From assembly GCA_003161435.1 (NCBI GenBank), contig PMOS01000020.1, positions 194,611 through 258,610 of the forward strand: a stretch of 64,000 nucleotides of DNA, read 5' to 3'. Numbering within the stretch: position 1 is the first letter of the stretch; each line of letters begins with the position of its first letter. A model generated the notes under the pieces. That model saw nothing but the letters and a program-made list of their open reading frames with translations. It was not told where the DNA came from and made no database searches. A program made the position numbers and the translations under genes. Shown here in pieces: positions 36,130 through 44,321 of this stretch. The DNA is from Vulcanimicrobiota bacterium. Lineage in GTDB: Bacteria > Vulcanimicrobiota > Vulcanimicrobiia > Vulcanimicrobiales > Vulcanimicrobiaceae.

Positions 36130-39012
36130 GTGGGCTCGGAGCGTAGTCGCGGCGTGACCCGGTTCGACACGCGAGCGATCGAGAACATCGCCACGGCTCC
36201 GGCCACGGCGGCCGACCGTCGCTGGGCCGGCGTGACCGCGGTCGCGCTGGCGGCGCTCTTCATCGCGTCGATTCCGTTCTCGCCGATCCAGGCGCTCGAG
36301 CTGCCGGCCTTCGTGCCGTCGGTCGTCGGCGCCGGCGTCGTCGCGCTGGTCCTCACGGCGGTGTTGTTCTACGTGCAGTACCGCATCGAGCGTGACCTCA
36401 AGTTGGCGCTGCTCGCGCTCGGCTACGGATACGCCGCGTTCATGCAGACGCTGTACGTGCTCACCTTTCCGGGGATCTTCTCGCCGACCGGGCTCTTTCA
36501 CGCCGGTCCGCAGACGGCGTCATTGATCTACGTCGCGTCGCAGATCGGCTTCGGCGGATTCGTGATCGCGGTCGGAATCGCGGGCCGGCGGAACTGGCGG
36601 ATGCGGCGCGACGGAGTGCGCATCCTCGCCATAGCGACGCTGTTGCTGACCTGCGCATTCGCGGCCGCGATCACGGCCGGATATGGTTGGATCGAAGCGC
36701 CCTCCAGCGGAAATCTCTACTCGCCGGATTGGTTGCGTTTCGCGGTCCCGCTGACCGCGGGCGAGATGTTGCTCGGCCTAGCGATCGTGGCCGACGGGTT
36801 CAAGACGGTGACCGAGGTGTGGCTGGGCGTCGTGCTGCTCGCGCGCGCCGTCGCAATCGTCACCGGCGGCGAATTTTCGTCGGGGCGTTTCTCGTTCGGC
36901 TGGTACGCGGCGCGCGTCGAAGAGTTCCTCGCGGCGATCGTCGTACTGGCGGTCTTTCTGGTGAAGATCAACGAGCTGATGCTGCGGCTCGCGGCGCGCA
37001 GCCGGTCGACGGCCGAGGCCCTCGAGGTCGGCGAAGCGCGTTACGCCTCGCTCGCCAACGTCGTGCCGCAACTGATCTTCACGACCAATGCAAACGGCGA
37101 CACCGAGTACGTCAACGATCGCTGGGTCGTCTACACCGGCTTCGATCTCAACGCGTCGCGCGACGGCGGCTGGCGCAACGCCGTCCACCCCGACCAAGAG
37201 CCGGCGATTCGCGATCGCTGGCGCCACAGCTTGCGCACCGGTGAACCCCTCGCTGCCGAATTTCGTCTGCGCGAGGGACGCACCGGGCGTTATCGGTGGT
37301 TTCTGGTCAACGCCGTTCCGGCGCGCGGCCGCGAGGGCGAAGTGGTCGCGTGGATCGCGACCTGCACCGACGTCGACACTCAGAAGCGGCTCGAAGAGCG
37401 CGAGGCATTTCTCTCACGCGCCGGCGAACGGCTCGGCGCTTCGCTCGACGTCAGCGCGACGGTTGCCGCGATGAAGGCGCTGCTGATCCCGCGCTTGGCC
37501 GAACGCACGTGGGTCGCGCTCCTCGACGAAGAAGGACGCTACATCCTCAGCGGCCTGGGCAGCACCGACATCGCCGAGGAACTCGATGCGCGGCGCGGGA
37601 TCGGCTCGTCGCTGCCGCCGGCGCTGCACGAATCGGTCGCGCGGATCGTCCTCGTGGGTGATCCGGTCGTCCTCGAAGATCCCGATCACTTCCCGGATCC
37701 ATGGGTGCACGACTTGGGACCGGGCGCCGCGATGATCGTGCCGCTGGTCAGCGGCGACGTCACGATCGGCGCCTTGGCGCTCGCCCGCCGCGGTGGCCGC
37801 GCGTACGAGCTCGACGAGATCGCGCTCGTGCGCGAGTTCGCGCGGCGCGCCGCGCTCTCGCTCGAGCACGCGCGGCTCTACGAGCGCGAGCGCACGACCG
37901 CCGACGCGCTGCAGCGCGCCATGCTGCCCTCGGCGCTGCCGCTGCTGCCCGACATCCGTTTCTCCGCTTCGTACTCTGCCGCGTCGGAGTCGCAGCGCGT
38001 CGGCGGCGATTTCTACGACGCGTTCGAGCTACCCGACGGCCGCGTCGCGCTTACGATCGGCGACGTAACAGGCCACGGCCTGGAAGCGGCCGTCATCATG
38101 GGCGAGATCCGTCAGGCGCTGCGGGCGGCCTCGTTCGAATCCGCCGATCCGTCGGCGATCCTCGACCGCGCGAGCCGGCTGCTGATTGCCAGCGGCCGCA
38201 GCGTCTTCGTCACCGCGATCGTCGGCGTTCTGGATCCGGTCACCGGGCGCTTCGCGTACGCGACCGCCGGTCATCCGCCGCCGCTGGTCGACGACGGCAA
38301 GGAGTTGCGCCGCCTCCCGGGCGCCGGGTTGCCGATCGGGCTGCGCGACGAGCAAGGCGTCGACTTCGCGCTACGCTTGCGCGCGCCGTGCACGTTGGTA
38401 ATGTTCACCGACGGGCTGATGGAGTTCTCTCGCGATCTCGACGCCGGCGAGCTGCGCATCGAGAACGCGATCCGCAACCTCGCGCGAGAGGATATCGACC
38501 ATCTCGCCGCCGCGCTGATGAAAGAGGTGCTCGGCGACGACGAGCCGTCCGACGACATCGCGATCCTGACGGTGACGGTCGAACGCTTCGCGGCCGACCT
38601 GCCGGGCGACGAGCGCGAGTGGCGTTTCGTCAGCGACGACGCGCGGACCGGCGCCGCGGCGCGCCGCGACATCGGTGCGCTGATCGCGACGTGGACCGGT
38701 CGCGAAGACGCCGCCTATGCCAGCGAGCTCGCGTTCGGCGAGCTCGTCGCGAACGCCGTGCGCCACGCGCCCGGCCTAGTGCGCGTCATTGCCTCGACCG
38801 AAGGCGACGGAACCGCAACGCTCGTCGTCGAGGACACCGGTGAAGGCTTCACCCACGCGGAACGAGCGTTCGACCCGTACGCCGAAACCGGCCGGGGCCT
38901 CAGCCTCGTCCGCGCCGTCGCCGACGACGTCAAGATCGAACCGATCGTCCGCGGCGGCACCCGCGTAACCGTAACCTTCCTCGCCAACGAGGAATCGCTC
39001 GTCGCACGGTGA
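36130..39012 (+). CDS. Multidomain signalling protein: membrane sensor-PAS-GAF-PP2C (SpoIIE)-HATPase
   Basis: 960 residues from a GTG. Residues ~30-285 hold about eight membrane helices (MASE4-like sensor). PAS follows (~300-415, with PQLIFTTNANGDTEYVNDRW), then GAF (~430-590) and an SpoIIE/RsbU-type PP2C phosphatase (~605-810; GGDFYDAF, DVTGHGLEAAVIMGE, FTDGLMEFSR). An RsbW-like ATPase ends the chain (~825-955; ELVANAVRHA, VVEDTGEGFT). Having both the anti-anti-sigma phosphatase and the anti-sigma kinase in one chain implies control of a partner-switching sigma pathway. No STAS protein is in the window. An IS110 element lies immediately after the stop. Confidence 0.88.
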   Translation: MGSERSRGVTRFDTRAIENIATAPATAADRRWAGVTAVALAALFIASIPFSPIQALELPAFVPSVVGAGVVALVLTAVLFYVQYRIERDLKLALLALGYGYAAFMQTLYVLTFPGIFSPTGLFHAGPQTASLIYVASQIGFGGFVIAVGIAGRRNWRMRRDGVRILAIATLLLTCAFAAAITAGYGWIEAPSSGNLYSPDWLRFAVPLTAGEMLLGLAIVADGFKTVTEVWLGVVLLARAVAIVTGGEFSSGRFSFGWYAARVEEFLAAIVVLAVFLVKINELMLRLAARSRSTAEALEVGEARYASLANVVPQLIFTTNANGDTEYVNDRWVVYTGFDLNASRDGGWRNAVHPDQEPAIRDRWRHSLRTGEPLAAEFRLREGRTGRYRWFLVNAVPARGREGEVVAWIATCTDVDTQKRLEEREAFLSRAGERLGASLDVSATVAAMKALLIPRLAERTWVALLDEEGRYILSGLGSTDIAEELDARRGIGSSLPPALHESVARIVLVGDPVVLEDPDHFPDPWVHDLGPGAAMIVPLVSGDVTIGALALARRGGRAYELDEIALVREFARRAALSLEHARLYERERTTADALQRAMLPSALPLLPDIRFSASYSAASESQRVGGDFYDAFELPDGRVALTIGDVTGHGLEAAVIMGEIRQALRAASFESADPSAILDRASRLLIASGRSVFVTAIVGVLDPVTGRFAYATAGHPPPLVDDGKELRRLPGAGLPIGLRDEQGVDFALRLRAPCTLVMFTDGLMEFSRDLDAGELRIENAIRNLAREDIDHLAAALMKEVLGDDEPSDDIAILTVTVERFAADLPGDEREWRFVSDDARTGAAARRDIGALIATWTGREDAAYASELAFGELVANAVRHAPGLVRVIASTEGDGTATLVVEDTGEGFTHAERAFDPYAETGRGLSLVRAVADDVKIEPIVRGGTRVTVTFLANEESLVAR

Positions 39013-39032
39013 TCGCGGCGAAGGAACTGTGA

Positions 39033-39986
39033 TCAGCGAGCGATGGTAGCGGCCTGCCAGGGCACGCCAGATCGGGCGATCGCATTGAGGATCGTCAGCA
39101 ACTTTCGCATGCAGGCGATGAGCGCCACTTTGGGCTTCTTTCCGGCAGTCCGGAGTTTTTGATAGTAGGCTTTGAGCACCGGGTTATACCGAATGCCGGA
39201 AAGGGCGCTCATATAGAGCGCGCAACGTACGTTGGCCCGACCGCCCCAAATGGTGCTCCTCCCACGCCGGCGGCCGCTGTCATTATTGAGCGGAGCCACT
39301 CCAACGAGCTTCGAGATCGCACGATTCGAGATCGAGCCAATCTCCGGCAAGTTAATGAGTAAGCTCAAGGAGAGCCCAGATCCGGCACCAGGTACACTCT
39401 GAAAGAGCGCATCGCGCTCTCTCCACAATGGACTTGATTTGATGGCAGCCTGCAAATCATCGTCGATACGCGGTAGCCGCTTCTCCATCCAAGCAATGTG
39501 CGCTCGAATGTCGGTGAGCGACCTTCCCCGGGCCCGGGAAAGTCGATTCTTCTCGGCCGCTATCATTTGAACGAGCTGCCGGCGACGAGCCAAGAGGTCT
39601 TCAAACGCTTGCGCCTGCTCGTCTTTGATCGGACGAAGCTCGATGGGTACCGAACGGCCGAATTCAGCGAGAACGCGCGCATCGATGCGATCTGTCTTGG
39701 CAAGTTGCCCGGTCGACTTTGCAAAATCGCGCGCCTGGCGCGGATTTACAATCGCGACCGGGAGTCCCGCCTGATACAGGGCCACGGCGACCGGCGCTTC
39801 CAGCTTTCCGGTTGCCTCGAGAATCACTCGATTGACCTTGAGGGGCTTGAGAAACTCGAGCAGCTCCTCGAAACCGCTCTCATCATTGAGCACCTGGAGC
39901 GAGGTGTCGATCGGCAGCACGTGGACGTCGAGGTAATCCTTGGCGACGTCAATTCCTACGAATTGGATCTGCGGCAAGCGTCCCAA
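39033..39986 (-). CDS. IS110-family DEDD transposase
   Basis: 317 residues. The RuvC-like N-domain has acidic residues in GIDVAKDYLDVHV, ILEATGKLE and KTDRIDARVLAEF. The C-terminal transposase_20 domain has FQSVPGAGSGLSLSLLINLP, ISKLVGVAPLNNDSGRRRG and the putative catalytic Ser in ALYMSALSGIRYNP. Length is normal for an intact copy. The TTG start (MGRLPQIQF) is the best available. IS110 recombinases act with a structured bridge RNA from the element's non-coding end. Confidence 0.92.
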   Translation of the reverse strand: MGRLPQIQFVGIDVAKDYLDVHVLPIDTSLQVLNDESGFEELLEFLKPLKVNRVILEATGKLEAPVAVALYQAGLPVAIVNPRQARDFAKSTGQLAKTDRIDARVLAEFGRSVPIELRPIKDEQAQAFEDLLARRRQLVQMIAAEKNRLSRARGRSLTDIRAHIAWMEKRLPRIDDDLQAAIKSSPLWRERDALFQSVPGAGSGLSLSLLINLPEIGSISNRAISKLVGVAPLNNDSGRRRGRSTIWGGRANVRCALYMSALSGIRYNPVLKAYYQKLRTAGKKPKVALIACMRKLLTILNAIARSGVPWQAATIAR

Positions 39987-39989
39987 CCT

Positions 39990-40140
39990 TGTTAGTACGG
40001 GCTCAAGGCCCTAGCAACTGTGCGGGCTAAATTTGCCAATACAGGGCGACCAAAGCTTCGCCGCGGGCTCACAGGCCCAAGGGTGATTTCACGGTCTACC
40101 CTGCAGCCCTAGAATACCAGATCCCGAACACACAAGGGTG
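39990..40140 (-). ncRNA. Candidate IS110 bridge RNA region
   Basis: The non-coding stretch upstream of the transposase has the length and position of bridge-RNA regions in the IS110 group, where the RNA comes from the left end. GC-rich short self-complementary tracts are present (for example GGGCC/GGCCC-like pairs around 40012-40110). Specific guide loops cannot be assigned by eye; the call rests on position. Confidence 0.35.
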
Positions 40141-40175
40141 ACGGGGTTTTGCTACGCTGTCAGCAATGCGATGTT

Positions 40176-40247
40176 GTCGTTCCTTCGACAAAGCTCAGGA
40201 ACGACAGGCGCACGGCGCGGCAGCCCTTCGACAAGATCAGGGTGACA
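40176..40247. repeat. REP-like repeat pair (CTTCGACAAGCTCAGG type)
   Basis: Two same-direction copies, CCTTCGACAAAGCTCAGG with AACGACA and CCCTTCGACAAGATCAGG with GTGACA, lie in the gap between the IS element and the CsoR-like gene. Further members are at 57194-57258 and 61371-61582. A run of nine to ten G follows at 40253-40262. Confidence 0.75.
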
Positions 40248-40261
40248 CCGTTGGGGGGGGG

Positions 40262-40290
40262 TGGACACCTGGGGTGGGGTGTGGTACGAT
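40262..40290 (+). promoter_or_regulatory. Promoter/operator of the CsoR-like gene
   Basis: TGGACA (40262-40267) and TACGAT (40285-40290) have a 17-base spacer. Within the spacer the G-rich inverted repeat ACACC-N8-GGTGT (40265-40282) resembles CsoR/RcnR operators, which have GC tracts flanked by short palindromes. The TTG start at 40300 lies nine bases after the -10 box, again suggesting a near-leaderless mRNA. Confidence 0.5.
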
Positions 40291-40299
40291 TTTTCAACT

Positions 40300-40623
40300 T
40301 TGGCAAAGAAGAGCGAACGTGTCGACAAAGGTCGGCCGGCGAAGAGTGGGTTGAGCGCGGCGAGTAAGGGTGACGTTTTGAATCGGCTCAAGACGGTCCG
40401 CGGCATGACGGACGGGATACACAAGATGGTGGACGAGGACGTGTACTGCATGCAGGTCCTCAAGCAGATTTCGGCTGCGCGTGCCAGCCTCGATCGCGTG
40501 GCGCGGATTTTGCTGCAGAATCATGTTGCGACGTGTTTTGTGGCGCAGGTGAAGGCGGGCGAAACCGACGGGGCCGTGACCGAACTGATGGAGACGCTCA
40601 ACTTTCAGCGCGAACTGATCTGA
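40300..40623 (+). CDS. CsoR/RcnR-family metal-sensing repressor
   Basis: 107 residues of the DUF156 four-helix family: GDVLNRLKTVRGMTDGIHKM, then VYCMQVLKQISAARASLDRV, and LLQNHVATCFV. The ligand set Cys (VYC), His and Cys (NHVATC) fits the x-C-H-C pattern of Cu(I)-sensing CsoR; other metals or sulfur species are possible. The in-frame TTG is the only start that keeps the N-terminal tail without crossing the promoter. It overlaps the permease ATG by one base (TGATG), so it likely represses that gene. Confidence 0.8.
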   Translation: MAKKSERVDKGRPAKSGLSAASKGDVLNRLKTVRGMTDGIHKMVDEDVYCMQVLKQISAARASLDRVARILLQNHVATCFVAQVKAGETDGAVTELMETLNFQRELI

Positions 40624-41756
40624 TGCTGCTGGCGAAGGTCGGCGAAGCGCTGTTGTTGGCGCTTGGGATGATGTGGCAGGTCGGCTGGAGCCTCGTGCTG
40701 GGTTTCACGCTGTCGGGGCTGGTGCAGGCCGTTGTCTCCAAAACGCAGATGCAGCGGCTGCTCGGCCGTGACGGCCTCCGTGAGATCGCGATCGCGACGG
40801 GCTTCGGCGCGGCCAGCTCGAGCTGTTCGTACGCGTCCGCGGCGATGAGCAAGACGCTCTTCAAGAAGGGCGCAGCGCTCATTCCGAGTCTCGCGTTTCT
40901 GTTCTCCTCGACGAACCTCGTGATCGAGCTGGGGATCATCCTTTGGCTGCTGATGGGCTGGCAGTTTACCGCCGCGGAGTGGATCGGCGGCATCGTGCTC
41001 GTTGCGATAATGACGGTACTGGTGAAATTGACGTACCCGAAGGCGCTCGTCGAAGAAGCCCGCGCGCATGTCGACGAAACCGGCGGCCACGATCACGGCT
41101 CGGCCGAGGGCGACGGGCGCACGATCGTGCAGCGCTTGCGTGATCCAGCCGTGCGGGTCTACGTGGCGCAGAACGCCGCGATGGACTTCTCGATGCTGTG
41201 GAAGGATCTGTTCGGCGGGTTCCTCATCGCCGGCGCGCTCGGCGCGTTCGTCCCCGACGGCGCGTGGAAGACGCTCTTCCTCAACGGCGCGGCGCCCGGT
41301 GTCCAACTCGTCGGCAACGCGATCATCGGGCCGCTCATCGCGATCGTGTCGTTCGTGTGCTCGATCGGCAACGTGCCGATGGCGGCGATCCTGTGGGCGA
41401 GCGGGATCTCGTTCGGCGGCGTGCTGGCGTTCCTGTATGCCGATCTCATCGTGCTGCCGCTGCTCGACATCTACCGCAAGTACTACGGCTGGAAGATGAT
41501 GCTGTACATCTTCGGCGTGTTCTTCGCGACGATGGTGCTGTCGGCGATCGTGATGGACCTCGCGTTCTCCGCGCTGCACGCGGTGCCGAAACCCAACCCG
41601 CACATACGCCACGACCTGACGATGTTCGCCTTCAACTACACGTTCTACCTGAACGTCGCGTTCGGCGCGCTCGCGCTCTACCTGTGGCGTGTGAACCAAA
41701 AGCACCCGATGGAACACGGGCTCCACGCCGCGCCGGTCAGTCCTCGCGACGCATGA
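40623..41756 (+). CDS. Permease of the DUF318/ArsP (YraQ-like) family
   Basis: 377 residues with about eight to nine membrane helices. GFGAASSSCSYASAAMSKTL is the first conserved repeat motif, and IVSFVCSIGNVPMAAILWAS is the paired second motif, both typical of PF03773 permeases. A His-rich cytosolic loop (HVDETGGHDHGSAEGDG) could bind metal. Family members export organoarsenicals or other soft metal(loid)s. Control by the overlapping CsoR-like gene supports metal(loid) efflux, possibly copper-related. The 3' end overlaps the convergent ATPase gene by 20 bases. Confidence 0.8.
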   Translation: MLLAKVGEALLLALGMMWQVGWSLVLGFTLSGLVQAVVSKTQMQRLLGRDGLREIAIATGFGAASSSCSYASAAMSKTLFKKGAALIPSLAFLFSSTNLVIELGIILWLLMGWQFTAAEWIGGIVLVAIMTVLVKLTYPKALVEEARAHVDETGGHDHGSAEGDGRTIVQRLRDPAVRVYVAQNAAMDFSMLWKDLFGGFLIAGALGAFVPDGAWKTLFLNGAAPGVQLVGNAIIGPLIAIVSFVCSIGNVPMAAILWASGISFGGVLAFLYADLIVLPLLDIYRKYYGWKMMLYIFGVFFATMVLSAIVMDLAFSALHAVPKPNPHIRHDLTMFAFNYTFYLNVAFGALALYLWRVNQKHPMEHGLHAAPVSPRDA

Positions 41757-42180
41757 CGGGGAGAACCACGCTCGCGCGCGTGCGGCCGTCGGCCTCGCGT
41801 GCGACGTGGATGCGACCGGTGAAGGCACTGATCAGCGCATAGGCGTGGTGCGTGGTTTCCGATCGCGGATCGTCGGGCGAGAACGGCCAGGACCGCAGCC
41901 GGTCGCTGCGGTCGACGACGACCAGCACCTGATCGGACCAGTGGAACTCGATCCGCAGCGCACCGGGTGCGTGCCGCGCGCAATCGCCGACCAGTTCGCC
42001 GTACACGGCCTCGGCCGCGTCGAAATCGCTCGACGGGTCCCCGAAGTATTCGAGGTAGTCGCGGAATGCGTGACGCATGCGGGCGCCGTCCATTGCCTCC
42101 GCCGCGACGAGCGACCAGCCCGACTCGTCGTCCTCCATCACGAGATGCCCGCGCCCGAGCACCTCCAGGAGTGGAGCCAT
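41737..42180 (-). CDS. Anti-sigma-factor-like ATPase (HATPase_c family)
   Basis: 147 residues. The central part AAEAVYGELVGDCARHAPGA carries the N-box region of RsbW-like GHKL ATPases, with Asp replacing the usual Asn (GDCARHAP). RIEFHWSDQVLVVVDRSDRL corresponds to the G1 strand but lacks a clear DxGxG. This suggests weak or lost ATP binding. A strong GAGGAGGG ribosome site precedes the ATG. It may be a regulatory partner in the sigma network of the 36130 gene. Confidence 0.6.
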   Translation of the reverse strand: MAPLLEVLGRGHLVMEDDESGWSLVAAEAMDGARMRHAFRDYLEYFGDPSSDFDAAEAVYGELVGDCARHAPGALRIEFHWSDQVLVVVDRSDRLRSWPFSPDDPRSETTHHAYALISAFTGRIHVAREADGRTRASVVLPVMRRED

Positions 42181-42203
42181 CCTGCCCTCCTCTACGTCCT
42201 CAT

Positions 42204-42248
42204 GAGATATCCGGCGGCTGGGGCGCGATCCCTTCGTCCCGGTATCTC
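42204..42248. promoter_or_regulatory. Imperfect inverted repeat between anti-sigma-like gene and modB
   Basis: GAGATA-t-CCGG and CCGGTATCTC form a ten-pair stem with one bulged base and a ~24-base loop containing GGG/CCC. It lies in the divergent gap before modBC. It does not match the ModE box or the Moco riboswitch consensus that I know, but could be an operator or 5' UTR structure. Confidence 0.4.
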
Positions 42249-42315
42249 CGGTGAGAGAGGTCGGTCCGGGTGCGCGCCGTAGCGATGGCAGGCACATGCT
42301 AAGGAAACCGGCGGG

Positions 42316-43089
42316 ATGATTCGCGCCGCCGTCGCGTTCGGCGCCACGCTGCTGGTCCTGTTCATCGCGATCCCCCTCGCGACGCTCTACGCGCACCTCT
42401 CGCCGGGGCGCTTCGCCGCGCTCATCACGTCGCCGGACGCGTTCTCCGCGCTGCGCATCTCGTTGGTCACGACGGCCTGCTCGCTCACGCTGACGCTCTT
42501 GCTCGGGACGCCGCTCGCGTACGTCCTCGCGCGCGGGCGTTTCGCAGGCCGCGACGTCGTCGACGCGATCGTCGACCTGCCGATCGTGGTTCCGCCCGCG
42601 GTCGCCGGCCTGGCGCTGCTGTTCGCGTTCGGAAAGTACGGGCTGGCGGCGCCGATGCTCGGCCCGCTGCACGTGCAGCTCGCGTTCACCACCGCGGCGG
42701 TCGTGCTCGCGCAGCTGTTCGTCGGCGCACCGTTCTACGTGCGCGCCGCCCGGGCGGGTTTCGCGTCGGTCGAGCGGGTGTACGAGGAAGCGTCGGCGAC
42801 GCTGGGGATGGGACCGTTGCGGACGTTCGCGCGCGTCACCGTCCGGTTGGCGATGCCGGCGCTGGCCGGCGGCGCGGTGCTGGCCTGGGCGCGTTCGCTC
42901 GGCGAGTTCGGGGCGACGATCATGTTCGCCGGCAACCTCCCAGGCGTAACGCAGACGCTGCCCCTGGCCGTCTATCTCGGGCTCGAAAACGGCGACGTCG
43001 ACCTCGCGGCGGCGCTCGCCGTCGTGCTCGTCACGGTCGCGCTGGCGATCGTCGTCCTCGCACGTTTGCTCGAACGGCGCAGCGCGTGA
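42316..43089 (+). CDS. modB: Molybdate ABC transporter, permease
   Basis: 257 residues with six hydrophobic segments. The EAA loop is YEEASATLGMGPLRTFARVT, then ARSLGEFGATIMFAGNLPGV and TQTLPLAVYLGLENGD, hallmark of ModB. RBS-like AAGGAAACCGGCGGG precedes the ATG. It overlaps modC by four bases. The cognate binding protein gene modA is located 31 kb upstream on the other strand. Confidence 0.9.
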   Translation: MIRAAVAFGATLLVLFIAIPLATLYAHLSPGRFAALITSPDAFSALRISLVTTACSLTLTLLLGTPLAYVLARGRFAGRDVVDAIVDLPIVVPPAVAGLALLFAFGKYGLAAPMLGPLHVQLAFTTAAVVLAQLFVGAPFYVRAARAGFASVERVYEEASATLGMGPLRTFARVTVRLAMPALAGGAVLAWARSLGEFGATIMFAGNLPGVTQTLPLAVYLGLENGDVDLAAALAVVLVTVALAIVVLARLLERRSA

Positions 43090-43736
43090 TCGAGCTGCGC
43101 GTCAGCAAGACGCTGCGCGAGTTCACACTCGACGTCGACCTCGCGTTCGATCGCGGTGTGACGCTGTTGGTGGGACCCAGTGGGGCAGGGAAGTCGACGC
43201 TTCTGCGCATCGTCGCCGGCCTCGATCGCCCGGACGCCGGTCGCGTCATGCTCGATGGCCGCGTGCTGCACGACAGCCACGTCGACGTGCCGGCGTTCCG
43301 GCGCGACGTCGCGTACGTCTTTCAGGAATACGCGCTCTTCCCGCATCTCGACGTGCTCGACAACGTCGGCTACGGTTTGGCCGCGCGCGGCGCGAGCCGC
43401 TCGGCGCAAAGCACGGCCGCACGTGCATGGCTCGAACGGCTCGGTATCGGCGCGCTGGCGAAGGCGCGACCGCGCGAGCTCTCGGGCGGCGAGCGTCAGC
43501 GTGTGGCGCTCGCGCGAGCGCTCGCTTGGAAGCCGCGCGCGCTGTTGCTCGACGAACCGTTCGCTGCGCTCGACGAGACGCTGCGGCTGCGGGTGCGCGA
43601 CGAGCTTCGAGCGACGCTCGCCTCGCTCGACGTGCCGGTCGTCCTGGTGACGCACGACGAGTCCGATGCGATCGCGTTCGGCGGCCCGATCGTAAGGCTC
43701 GAACGTGGCCGCGTCGCCGAATCGTCGCGATTGTGA
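43086..43736 (+). CDS. modC: Molybdate ABC transporter, ATP-binding protein
   Basis: A 216-residue ABC ATPase: Walker A GPSGAGKST, Q-loop VFQEYALFPHL, signature LSGGERQRVALARALAW, Walker B ALLLDEPFAALD and switch His in VTHDES. It ends soon after the ATPase core and lacks the C-terminal MOP/TOBE regulatory domain of typical ~350-residue ModC. Molybdate storage or sensing may be left to the separate Mop at 9807. The GTG start overlaps the modB stop. Confidence 0.88.
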   Translation: MIELRVSKTLREFTLDVDLAFDRGVTLLVGPSGAGKSTLLRIVAGLDRPDAGRVMLDGRVLHDSHVDVPAFRRDVAYVFQEYALFPHLDVLDNVGYGLAARGASRSAQSTAARAWLERLGIGALAKARPRELSGGERQRVALARALAWKPRALLLDEPFAALDETLRLRVRDELRATLASLDVPVVLVTHDESDAIAFGGPIVRLERGRVAESSRL

Positions 43737-43786
43737 CCCCTGCCGTGTCCGAACCCGAGCCGAAGGGGGAACACCGGAAGACGACT

Positions 43787-44176
43787 ATGCCGAATGTGTA
43801 CGTGGTGGAACCTCAAGCGTTGTTCGGTCCCGAGCTTGCACGCCTCATCGGAGAAGCAGGCGGTCGCATCTCGGGCGAGTCCGCCGCGCTCGACCTGAAC
43901 GCAATCATGCGCGCGTCGCCCGACGTCGTGCTGCTCGACCTCGATTACACCACGTACGACGTCGTCGACGTCCTCGACGTCCTGCGGGCCGAAGCGCCCT
44001 CGATCCGCCCCGTCGTGCTCACCGCCGAACGTGGACGCGGTTGGCTCGAACTCTGCCGCGCAACCGGCGCGGCGTCGGTCGTCGCGAAGGCCGCCACCGA
44101 CGAGGAAGCGATCCGCGATCTGCGCGTCGTCCTGGGCGGCGGCTCCGTGTGGGACACGCGCGCCGAGGCCGCCTGA
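43787..44176 (+). CDS. Response-regulator receiver-like protein, no output domain
   Basis: 129 residues with one receiver fold: PNVYVVEPQALFGPELARLI, DVVLLDLDYTTYDVVDVL (central Asp in LLDLD), IRPVVLTAERGRG and VVAKAATDEEAIRDL with the conserved Lys. The usual acidic pair near the N-terminus (DD after beta1) appears as VEPQ, so phosphorylation may be impaired. No DNA-binding domain follows. It sits 50 bases after modC, with an ATG at 43787. Confidence 0.7.
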   Translation: MPNVYVVEPQALFGPELARLIGEAGGRISGESAALDLNAIMRASPDVVLLDLDYTTYDVVDVLDVLRAEAPSIRPVVLTAERGRGWLELCRATGAASVVAKAATDEEAIRDLRVVLGGGSVWDTRAEAA

Positions 44177-44321
44177 CAACGTCCGGAAAAGAGGACGGCG
44201 CCGTCCACCTGTAGTTGGTGCGAACGACGCCGTCAATCTCGAGGGCATGCTGGAGAGTACTGCTGAAGGCCCCTCGGGACCGTGCTACCCCCTGCCGGTC
44301 GAGCTTAAACCTGGAGGACGT

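Larger units (their letters stand above)
39015..40140 (-). mobile_element. IS110-family insertion sequence
   Basis: A ~1.1 kb element of lower GC than its surroundings, consisting of one DEDD transposase gene and about 150 bases of non-coding sequence upstream of it. It lies directly 3' of the 36130-39012 gene. As usual for IS110, no terminal inverted repeats or target duplication are evident, so the boundaries given are approximate. Confidence 0.7.

Noticed and set aside
42181..42315. Molybdenum cofactor riboswitch upstream of modB
   Set aside because: A hairpin exists, but consensus loops and the multi-stem layout were not found; kept only as an unexplained inverted repeat.
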